NCBI RefSeq assembly: GCF_018873765.1
Contig: NC_057924.1
Coordinates: 18,285,542 to 18,349,541, forward strand
Source of the DNA: Telopea speciosissima
Lineage: Eukaryota; Streptophyta; Magnoliopsida; Proteales; Proteaceae
Length of the DNA: 64,000 bases
Reading direction: 5' to 3'
This document shows, piece after piece, positions 54,801 to 64,000 of this stretch (position 1 is the first letter of the stretch; every line of letters starts with the position of its first letter). Under the pieces are notes generated by a model. The model was not told where the DNA came from and searched no databases. It saw only the letters and a list, made by a program, of their open reading frames with translations. The position numbers and the translations under genes were made by a program.

Positions 54801-56395
54801 AATTTGAAAGAGCTTTGAACTGAAAAAAGTTAGTTCGTCGAGTCCTCTTTCCATCAGTTCAAACAGTTCGTTAATCCGATGTCAGACGAGGGAGTTATGA
54901 ACTTTTTCGTATGGGTGCGCAGAAAAGAAGCAAATCTAAACCATTTTGGAACTCAATTCATGCTTTCGGCCAGCAACATAGATTCAGTTTTTATCTTAGG
55001 GGTTTATTTTATAAATAAATATTAGTTATGTCTACAGTGGCATAAATAGGTGAAACAAGGGGTTTTTTTTTAAATTAACAAGAAGTTGGAGAGATTTCAA
55101 AAAGTGGATCATTAGTTTCCCACGTGAAGTCCGTGAGTGGATGAGTTAAAAAGGTTTTTTTTAAGTCTTAGATTCCTTTTTGGAGCTTTTGATTAGCCCT
55201 CCAAAAAGGCTTATCATAAACCGTGCAAGTCTCTTTCCATCTTTTGAGAAGCTCTTTTATCTATGCTCAGTTTGAAGATTCCTTTTATTGAAATTCTATT
55301 GGCCCATCTAAAAAGGGTTATTTAGTCCTTTACATGGTCTTTTGTTAAAAAGAAAAAAGAAGTGGTTTTTCCTTCTTCAGATGGGTAGAGCTACAGAATC
55401 GTGGGAAGAGAAGAAAAAAGAAAAGGGAAAAAGGGTTTTCCATTTTTAGAAGAAACAGAGCAACCAAAAATGGAATGAATCTCTCTCTCTCAAGCTTTGT
55501 TTTTGAAAAAGAGAAGGCTATTTCATATGCATTAAAAGCTTATTCTCAATGGGTTTTTGAAGATTGCAACTTGTTTATTGAAGTATTGTTCATGAAGAAA
55601 GTGGGGTGTTGATTGAGTTTTTGAGAAAATACAAGAAGATGAAGAAAACAAGAAGAAATGAGCTATTGTGGTCCTCTCATGGCAATGCTTACTTGAAAGC
55701 TCAAATCTCTTCACAAATGACAGAATTGATACTTCCAGTGGGCTCCAGTTGATTTTTGTAAAGCTCAAACCTCTTGTGTGAGGGTTGTAAGCATTCTTAT
55801 CACTCTTTATTTATTTATGCTTCATCCCTGTTAGTGATGTATGCTAGAAATAGGTGAACATTGTTGATAGACCTATTCTAGTTTGTGTTTATTTATAGGG
55901 CATTGCTAATAAGCCCAAAACCCTATTGATTTTGTACTGTATTTAGTGGGTGCTAAATACTGGGAGTGGGTGCTCTCAGGCAGTGGGTACTTTTTGTACT
56001 AGCATTAATTGCCCTCTCAGTTCTATGCTGAGAAAATTTGGATGTGGGTGCTCCCAGCTGTAGGTGCAGCAAAAGTTGAGTATTGAGCAAATACGAAGCC
56101 CATAGTGGCATTGCTCCGTGGATGTAGGCAATTTGTCGAACCAGGTATATCTTGTATTGTGCGCGTGGATTTGTGTGTTTGTTTATACTTGCATTTGAAG
56201 TGCGTGGGCTGCAGGATGGGTGTACACACTTAGTAGAGCCTTTGAGTATGGTTGGGGTGTGTACACGACTTTGTGATTTGTATTCAGATCCTTGTAGTAA
56301 CTTCCAGTGCCTATGGGGAAGAAATTGAACGAATTTCAATCACTGATTCACCCCCCCTCTTAGTGACAGCCATCAAACAACAGTTAGGGAAGAGA
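54801..56395. repeat. LTR-like sequence, including a possible SIRE-type LTR
   Basis: 55790-56372 has features of a long Copia (SIRE/Maximus-type) LTR, including the ending GATTCACCCCCCCTCTTAG, which resembles the 3' end of such LTRs. The left boundary is unclear, and 54801-55440 is unassigned. No coding region is supported. Confidence 0.4.
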
Positions 56396-57186
56396 GGCTG
56401 TGTAGCGCCCGCAATTCCTAGTGAGATATGGGTACTGGCCCTCGCAAGCCGCCGTGTGATAACGGCCGGTTTTCCATCTTACTTACGTTTACATCATATG
56501 CAGTGGATAATTAATCACTCACATATCATAGAATTGCAGCGGAAACTAAGCATAAGTCACCTCAATGCACAGCGGAAGCTATTCATTCTAAGTAATTCTG
56601 TCAATGACTGAAATCTAAGGAGAAATTCATTCACATAACCATAGTCTAAAAACCTCTTACTTGAGTCATCATACAACTTGTATCATCATAAAGCATTACA
56701 TCCCATTCTATTCTTCAAATTACATTAATGCTACTGACCACCTACTGTCACACTGAAACTCACCAACTGTCTTGAATCATAAAAAGAAAAGAAATAACTC
56801 TAAGTGTTATTAAACCAAGGATCCACTACTCAGGAATTATCAAGTATTTTCCCCTAGCTTTCTTAACGCACTCCGTACAGTGACACTCCATGTGAGCCTG
56901 CTCTGCAACTGTAAAATATTGAGGGGTGAGCTCAACTAGCCCGTGAGAAGAATACAGTCATATTATGATGCAAGAAACATGGTTGATAGAATCTGAATAT
57001 ATTATACATTTGATCATAGATATATAATCATGCATGGCATTTAAATATAACACTAAAAACATGCTCAATGAAAATAAAGTACATCTTTTAATTCTTAAGG
57101 TAAATCATTTAATCAATTTGGTCTTGTCATTGTGAACTACCTCTCATACGTAGAAAGTGAGGTCGTCATAACTGCCATAAACTTAA

Positions 57187-57476
57187 GGTCTACTCCTGAT
57201 TCCAGGCATCGTAACCCTAGGGAGGACCGCCATATCACTGAACATTGGATAGTCTACCCCTAGTTCCAGGCATCGTAACCCTGGGAGGGACTAATCTCAT
57301 CGGTATATAAGGGATAGTCTACTCCTGATTCTGGGCATCGTAACCCCGGGAAGGGCTATCTCAAAATATACTATGTCTACTCCTGATTCCGGGCATCGTA
57401 ACCCTGGGGAGGACGTCTATCACACTAGGTATGATCTACTCCTGATTCCGGGCATCGTAACCCCGGGAAGGATCAC
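57187..57476. repeat. Five-copy minisatellite with internal palindrome
   Basis: Five units of about 55-65 bp, each with the core TCTACTCCTGATTCCGGGCA and then TCGTAACCC(T/C)GGGA. Within each unit CCGGG...CCCGGG-type sequences can pair, giving a short hairpin. Units differ mainly in the spacer. Confidence 0.75.
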
Positions 57477-59086
57477 ACTCTAGTATCTGTACACCTCATC
57501 CAATACCTAACCCCCTACTGGAAAGGGGTGGTAGTCACATGGGTTCTTTACCACTCCATTCCTTTCGTTTCATTTCCATGAGTCTAACATTTATTTCAAT
57601 CTTTCTTTCATGTAATTCATATTAGCCTTAAAATCTCCTCATAAATAAAATCATGTGTTTATATATCATTTAAAACATTCTAAGGCATATAATATAATAC
57701 ATTTCACTTAAACATAAATCATGATGCAATGAAACATGCTTAATCATAAAATGCAATAAAACTCAATAATATGACGATATTCCACTCACATTGCAATGTG
57801 TACGTCGGTTCTATGAAAACCCTTTCTGTCTTGTTTCTTGTGAATTCGTCCACGTCACCTACATGGGTATCCTTCCTTAATCTAAAATCTAAACATTTTA
57901 TTAACTCAATTTTAATGATTTAAGAACGTAGATAGTCCTAATTTTAGGTTCTACCAACTTCCCCGATTTTGACTTTGGTTCACCTAATCAAAGAACCATT
58001 ATTTTGTTTGTTTACTTGTAGTACAGGATCGATAGAGAAGAAGGTTGAAAGGGGGTAGCAACTCTTCTAGGTCACTGGTAAGAAACAGGGAAGCCCTTCA
58101 AGGCTTGCCCAAGGACTCATCAAGGTTCGTTAATGGAGTCTTCTCCAAAATAGAAATCAATATCATATTCTCTACGTCTTCTCATTCCAATAGAATAACC
58201 ATTAAATAGCTATTGGACTCACGAGATTACAAGAAGAATAGGAAAGATACATAAAATAATAACTAGATAAAGCAACTAACATAAAATAATAACTAGACAT
58301 GCAATCAGCAATAACATAATAGGGAGTTAGATAGGAGCAACAATAATATAATAGGACGCTCGATTAGTGCTGAGGTAGATGGGACGTAAGCCTCTCCTGG
58401 ACCCTTCTGGAATGCAAAGCTGTGTAGGATGGGTATGCGACTCAAGTGTTCCTCTTAGAACCATGGGGTACATGGAATAATCAGGGGTCTCTAGTTCAAA
58501 CATGGATTCAAGTTGGGGATTGGTTTAGCCTGTGCATAGCATGGAAGTTGGTCTGGATGATTGAGTATTGTACATACAGGGTGTTGGGTTATATTCATTT
58601 AAGAATCGGATATACTATTTAACAATGGGGTCACCACCACCCATCAATGACACCAACATATTAAATAATGGGGTGATGTCATCAACATCCAACAAACATT
58701 TATATAAAATAATAAAATGATATATCACTATTCAACGTATATAAAAACTAATCAATGAAACAAACTTTCAAACGTATACATATAAAATAATAGGGCGATG
58801 TAATCACTATTCAAAAACAATAAATGAAACCAATGTAAATATAACATAGTGAGGTCATGTAATACTATTCAACATAAATATATATATATATAAAGTAATA
58901 GATTGAAAAGTATCCACTACTACTACTAGCTTTATAATATATAAAATTAATAAATATGTTGAAATCAATACTATTCAAGAGGGAAAGCATTCGGTTGTCT
59001 AGGCTTGGTGACTTAGTCACCGCGGCTTGAGAAGATGACCGGAGTCAAGACCAAGGTGAAAAGAATGGGAATAAAACTAGTGGGTT

Positions 59087-59111
59087 TATATATATATATA
59101 TATATATATAT
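59087..59111. repeat. TA dinucleotide microsatellite
   Basis: Twelve uninterrupted TA units inside the solo LTR. Confidence 0.85.
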
Positions 59112-60506
59112 CTACTCCATTATGATCATATGGGCAGGGGTATTTCATGCTCAAGGTTGAGGACTACAGAGGCTAAGGATACCTGAAACGTTAACAGGTG
59201 ATTTCGTCTTCCACGGCGAAGCTGGTTCTGGACAGTGGAGTCTTGCACCGCAGCTGCTACGTGGGCGACAGCACCTCCTCTTCTTATTCCAAAAGCAACT
59301 CAGCTCCCTCAAATTCTTTTACACTTTGACTCTATTCCACCTCTCACCTTCGTCTCTCTATTTTGTCTCACTTTCTCACCATCTCATTCTCACGACCCAC
59401 TCTCTCTGCTAATGGCATGAAGATCATTCCCTTCCCTGCCTTAGCTTTATAGACTCTCTCTTGCTCCTCTACGTTGGAGGAAGATGATAGAATTCCAAGT
59501 GGGAAGTCAAGGAAACGTGCACCGGCCATAATTTAAACGGCTAAGGTATTAATGCGAGTGCCAGTTGATTGAAGAAAATCAAAATAAAGGAATACTACCC
59601 GCCGCCTACCTATTACATAATGCCGATGCAAACGGGAAAAAATGAGGTGTAGAACTCGCGTGAATCCCGGATGACTTTGGTTCTGCAGAGAATTGGTTCC
59701 AAAATAGGGGTTTACTGTATAAAGTGTATATTTACGAAGAATAGACAAGTATGGCAGAGATAATCATGCGCAGTGGTTGGAGAAGTTCTCTTAACGGAGA
59801 GGATCGTCGTTGCAAGATTTTCTCGACAGAAATATTGTTGAAGTTTTAAGGAAGAAGAAAACAATGAAGGGACACACCCATATGACAACTACAGGTGTAG
59901 ATAGAGAGAAGTGTATTTAGATTTGGTTATTGATGTTGATAATCTTTACTTTTGAACCATATTCATTAATATATCTACCTATTCAACTATTCAGCTACGT
60001 GACCCATCCTTCCCTTTTGTTGAAAACCCTATTTGACTATATTAAATATATATAACTATGAAAATTTAATATAATGCATTTATATATATAAGAATATCTC
60101 AAAAACTAAAATTCAGGGTATTACAGGCTGCTTACTCACGTATATGGCTGCCTCTCTATCTCCATCTTCATATATTGAGGGAGGAACCACCTAGTGGACC
60201 CCCGAAACCTAATGGGCCATGGGCCCCACATCAACTCTAAGTGGGCGCATGGATCGGGTTTTACCCGATTCTAATAAAAATATCTTATGTTGTAGATGAT
60301 AAAGCACATCATTATCCTCGCCTTGAAATATAAAATTTTACAAGCCAACAAAATTCCCACCAAATCCAAAAAACAAAAGCTGGAACGGTCAGTCCATTAT
60401 TGAAGGTGGCCACCACTACAAACTGACCATAGATCACAACACTTGCATTAAGAATCTCAAATTATACGAGACAACATCTAAAATGATTTGACCGAATAAC
60501 CTTATA

Positions 60507-61680
60507 CTAAGGGTAGACTTCAATGAGAGACCTTAAACCCAAGAGAGGACTGATCTTATAGTGAGTAAATCCAGACTCCAAGAAAAGCTTCTCCCATTCT
60601 TTCTCTGTCCTTTCTTTTCCAGTGACCAAACTCATCATTAACATATCAAAGAAGAGCTGGGTTTCTGTTGACTTGTGATCTACCTTCCTATCCTCAACCA
60701 CCATTTCTATGATGATCACCTTCCCCGAGTTTCCTTCCATGTCCCCTCCAGAGATCGCTTCTTTGCATCCCTTCAATATCTTTATGCATTGCTCATCATT
60801 CCAGTCATGCAGAATCCACTATCATTTCAAAGTCCATATGAAGTTAGGAACCAAACATCTTTGCCTTCAAAAGAAAAATAAAAAGAAGAGGGAATTCACT
60901 TGCCTTGAGCAGAACTGCATCTGCGTGAGGGATGGATTCAAACATGTCACCTGCAATATAATTTAGGTTCTCATTGCCTTCCAAAGTAGCAACCACATGT
61001 GGTAGGTCAAACACTGAACATTTCAAGCTTGGGAAGGTTTCAGCAATGGTCTTGGCCACAGTTCCTGTCCCACCTCCTACATCAATCAATGACTTTAACC
61101 CTTCAAACACAACTTTGCACTCTGTAACAACCACACTCATCACCAATCTAGCATCGCTTGCCATTGCTTCGTTGAAGAATTTGTTAAACTCATTGTCTTC
61201 ACCTGCATAGTCCCACAAGTTCCTCCCATGTGCGGTCTCAAATGGATTAAGACCATCTCCCTGGAACCATGCACTAAGGAAATTCCAAGGAGTCAACAAT
61301 ATCGGATCAAGCATTGCTCGCAAGAAGGGTGACATACTCTTGGCATTATCCTTAAGGAGAATCCTAGAAGAAGGTGTGAGCACATATCCTTCTTCTTCTT
61401 CTTCCTGATATTTGCAGACTTCTCGAGTTGCAAAGAAACCAGAGTGCACCAATAAGCGCATGAGGCGAAACAGACAAGCAGTCTTGGTCTTTGGGATGGC
61501 AAGCTTCATGACCAGTTCAGAGAGGGTGATGGGTTGGGGATGGTTGTGAACAATGTCTGGTATACCTAGCTGAACTGCACATCCAAGGGACATAGAGTTT
61601 ATGAAGCCAAATATATGGTTCCATATATGAGCTTGAGCATGGAACAACTCCTCCCCACTCTCTTTCTCAATGAGATCCAT
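60507..61680 (-). CDS. OMT5: intact plant O-methyltransferase
   Basis: Exon 1 is 60904-61680 (ATG 61680, MDLIEKES; the GTG further upstream is not a plausible start) and exon 2 is 60507-60818, giving 362 residues, the usual length for this family. The 85-bp intron has a GC donor (AAG|GCAAGT) and TAG acceptor, in phase 0. An N-terminal dimerisation region is followed by a run of five Glu, the SAM-binding loop LIDVGGGTG (198-206), FDLPHVV (224-230), GDMFE (244-248), WILHDWND with the presumed catalytic His263, IIIE (Glu297) and GKERTEKEW (Glu328). It ends PLLGLRSLIEVYP. The protein should be a cytosolic homodimer that methylates a phenolic hydroxyl using S-adenosylmethionine; similarity is to the resveratrol/isoflavone OMT group, but the substrate is unknown. 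It is the only copy with every key residue. Confidence 0.95.
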
Positions 61681-61753
61681 TAATTTTCTCACTATTTCAA
61701 GAAATCTCTCTGCTCTTACTCAAATCTAGGTTATGTTGAGAGGTGAGACTGAT

Positions 61754-61769
61754 GCTATATACATCTATA
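61754..61769 (-). promoter_or_regulatory. TATA-like element of OMT5
   Basis: TATAGATGTATATAG on the minus strand lies at the position where OMT3 and OMT4 have TATAAATGTATATAG. The single A to G change weakens the main TATA, but the second TATATA is intact, about 75 bp before the start codon. Confidence 0.5.
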
Positions 61770-62289
61770 GGAGTTCAAAGTGGAAAAAGGCTATGTGATT
61801 TTTTCTTTCCCATTATAGCTAAGTTTAATATTAAAATAATAACAATGGATGGGAAATGAAATATTTTCCTACTTTTCCACTAATGTAGGGAAACGGGGGC
61901 ACAGCGTCATATCGCTCATGGTCCACCTAATTTCAAATCTAATCCATCCCAACCTTGTGTTTAAAAGGTTGAACTTATTTAATATATGTCATTCCCTAGA
62001 AATATTAAAACATAGTTCCAATAACAGGATTGGGATCAGGTTAGATAAGTTTAGCTATTAGGAAAAAATCCTGTGTGGTATCCTAATCTGCGGTGCATTG
62101 TAGTACGGGCTTAAGAGCTGGACACGTGGAAGATGCCACATCCAATTGTGCCGAGCTCAAGAAGAAAAAAAAAGAGAAAAAAAAAACTGCTTTCCATCAA
62201 GTTCGCACCGTTGGATGATGCTTCCTCCACAAGTCGAGCTCTCAAGGTCGCACGGAGTGCACCACCAAATGCCCGATGCAGAGGATTTT

Positions 62290-62920
62290 AATCCGTTTAA
62301 TTAAGCTTGGTAAATATACATGTTGGGGTACGATGTCTTGTATTTTGGTGCTTGTATAACTAGGCTGATTCCAAAGGGCCGTTAAGAGATCCAGAGGAAT
62401 AGGTGGGTCTCGCGTGTTTATCTTCGTTACTAGAGTTAACGAATTGGTAGGTCCATGGTTGGGGTTCGGGGGCGGTAGGCCCCAAAAATAATTATTTTAG
62501 GGTTATATCGGTATTCCGGTAAATTACTTATGGGAAAGATCCCGATGACGCCAGTGTTTGGGCTGAAACTACATGGCCCCATTGTAGCACCACCTTCTAA
62601 AAAGTCCTAAATATATCCCCCTATTTGACAAAATTTCCTATTCGACCACCCTCCTTCATCCAAAACTGCACTCGGTGTCGAAAGGAACCCTCTCTCATCA
62701 CTTATAGGGTTTCGCTATAAATTTATAGTGATGTTTCTTACTCTTTAATTAATATGAGAGAGGCGTGAAGTCAAGCGACTATAGCCCTATTCTTCATTGA
62801 TGGTAAAGTGTGGACGTAGGTAATATTACTGAACCACAAAAATCCTTGTGATCGTCGTGTGATTGTTTGTTTATGATTTCCATTTTCTTCTACATCATTT
62901 TTTGTTAATGTTTTTCTAAA
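62290..62920 (+). repeat. Repeat R, copy in OMT5 upstream flank
   Basis: Matches 6310-7245 with an internal deletion (the central 6540-6940 block is missing near 62640). It contains the GGGTTTCGCTATAAATTT stretch at about 62706. Confidence 0.6.
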
Positions 62921-63009
62921 ATACATTGATAGGATGCTAGTGCAGCTCTTAAGCTGCATGACATGAGGTGGAATAAAATGCTCATCGTCATTGATCCTTC
63001 TTTCACTTG

Positions 63010-63365
63010 CTTTTTTACCAGGTCTGATAGGTCGGTCGCCCAGTAGCCGCTCCGCTATGGAGCTACATGTACACCGCCACGTCGAAACTCTCTTTTGAAA
63101 GTGAGATCACTACCGGCTTGTTGAAGAAGCCCTTCAGGCTCCCTAAATGCAGCCGTGATCTTATATACGATACCATCAGACGCACCTTGGTACATCCATC
63201 CGCCAATCAAGGCTAGTGGAGCGAAGGAGCAAGAAAGAAGAAACTCCCTGAGCTCCTAGCGCGCCAGAACAACAAAGACAAGGCTTCTTATGCCCAATGG
63301 AGAGTCAGGTGTGCGCAACAACTTTCGCGCGAGGCGTCATTGCTTGTTGGGGGCAAAATGGAAGA
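63010..63365. other. Probable mitochondrial DNA insert (NUMT)
   Basis: About 355 bp with clearly higher GC content than the surroundings and a style typical of plant mitochondrial DNA (GAAGGAGCAAGAAAGAAG, CTTTCGCGCGAGGCGTC, GCCCTTCAGGCTCCC). The matching place in unit U1 (near 7365, AAAATGCTCATGGCTGTT) is uninterrupted, which shows this is an insertion. Origin is inferred from composition and motif style only. Confidence 0.5.
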
Positions 63366-63619
63366 CCAAATAGAATGCCATGGCTGTTGCGATATGTTTT
63401 TAATATGTTATCTACCTAAAGACAACCTGTGAGTCATGTTTTAGTATGAAAAGTTGAGAGTGAAGATGTATTAGTAATTGTTTACATTCTATAATTAAGG
63501 ATAGTGGAAGAATATTATAAGTTGTACATAAAAAGTGGGGCATTCCATAAACGTGTAATTTCTTTAGGTTCGTCGGTGCTTTGTCGATTACCTGTTGTAA
63601 TAGCCTAAAAATTGTTAGG

Positions 63620-64000
63620 GTTTAGGGTTTAAGCACAATGTTGCTTAAAGCAATACACCATGCATATCAACCTTGGAATAAACATGTTGCTGCCTCCAGT
63701 TAGTATCTATAGGAAAGACTAGGGTTTTAGGTTAGATGGGTTCTATCCAGTGGGGCCCACCACAGCTTGATTCCTTATTCAAGTAAACTTATATTAAAAC
63801 ATATATTAGAGTTATAGAATATACCCAACAATCTCCTCCTATGTTCTACATATAGTCGGCACCAAGAATAGATAAACATTGTTCAAACGCAATATTGTAC
63901 CAAATAAACAGAATGTTTAAAACTTTAACGGATCATAAAGTAAACTTCAAGAAATAGAACCTTTGAGTTTTAGATCGAATCTAAACCCAAACAACAAGAA
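63620..64000. other. LTR-like sequence at the window edge
   Basis: After the OMT5 unit ends, the sequence has telomere-like GTTTAGGGTTTA (63617-63630) and then CCCAACAATCTCCTCCTATG, a stretch reminiscent of common plant Copia LTR boundaries. No gene is supported. Confidence 0.35.

Larger units (their letters stand above)
56401..60125 (-). repeat. Giant solo LTR, 3,725 bp, with 5-bp target duplication
   Basis: It starts TGTAGCGCCC and ends GGGTATTACA (imperfect inverted ends of the TGTAACACCC...GGGTGTTACA type common in plant Gypsy LTRs). It is flanked by GGCTG at 56396-56400 and again at 60126-60130. No gag or pol sequence, primer-binding site or second LTR was seen inside. The length fits the very long LTRs of some plant Gypsy lineages. 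It contains a minisatellite and a TA microsatellite. The strand is uncertain. Confidence 0.75.

Noticed and set aside
57187-57476. Spaced palindromic repeats considered as a CRISPR array
   Set aside because: Only five diverged units with similar spacers, inside a plant LTR, with no cas genes; it is a minisatellite.
59235-59420. 61-codon frame in 56401-60125
   Set aside because: Inside the giant solo LTR; low-complexity Pro/Ser/Leu content, no motif.

Overview
This window looks like repeat-rich, AT-rich nuclear DNA from a flowering plant. The only clear cellular protein-coding genes are a tandem family of small-molecule O-methyltransferases (OMTs), all on the minus strand, resembling the isoflavone / trans-resveratrol di-O-methyltransferase group. 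Nearly everything else is transposable-element sequence, much of it nested. The species cannot be named from the sequence.

OMT array. Six OMT-derived pieces can be recognised. OMT5 (60507-61680) is fully intact: two exons, 362 residues. OMT4 (21230-22413) has an intact reading frame but carries Ser where a conserved active-site Trp is expected. OMT1 (4719-5922) is whole except for one stop codon in exon 2. OMT2 (11214-11986 plus 16615-16742) is cut by a Copia element. OMT3 (16743-17534) keeps only exon 1. OMT6 (53995-54093) is a short 3' stub. Every copy that retains the exon 1 end has a GC donor (AAG|GCAAGT, GCAAAT in OMT2). The repeated unit is larger than the gene: it carries a shared upstream LTR-like repeat, and two units carry a tRNA-Thr(TGT) gene, intact in one and decayed in the other.

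Region by region. 1-4335: two LINE fragments, the second split by a 1.7-kb solo LTR. 4440-7600: OMT1 unit. 7600-10000: unassigned sequence, then a Tat-type Gypsy remnant on the minus strand. 10000-17836: OMT2 and OMT3, joined by deletion, with Copia-1 inside OMT2. 17837-20340: truncated Copia-2A. 20340-22768: OMT4. 22769-34010: Copia-2B, which contains a LINE in its 5' LTR and a 6-kb Mutator-like element (MULE-A) in gag. 34011-36575: OMT4 distal flank and a Copia-3 remnant. 36576-40090: a truncated Gypsy. 41194-49715: an 8.5-kb Mutator-like element (MULE-B) with a two-exon transposase gene, a GRF zinc-finger gene and a captured CDC48 fragment. 50270-54118: repeat relics and the OMT6 unit with an intact tRNA-Thr. 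54119-60125: MULE-end and LTR relics, then a 3.7-kb solo LTR. 60126-63620: OMT5 unit, interrupted by a probable mitochondrial DNA insert. 63620-64000: LTR-like sequence.

How it fits together. The OMT array grew by segmental duplication. Copia-2 inserted upstream of the ancestor of OMT3 and OMT4 before that segment duplicated; the OMT5 flank still shows the empty site. Later insertions and deletions broke most copies, so OMT5, and perhaps OMT4, are the only ones likely to make enzyme. The most unusual material is MULE-B (a damaged transposase, a separate zinc-finger/coiled-coil/membrane-anchor gene and a captured AAA-ATPase piece), the conserved GC-AG intron of the OMTs, and the datable order of nested insertions.
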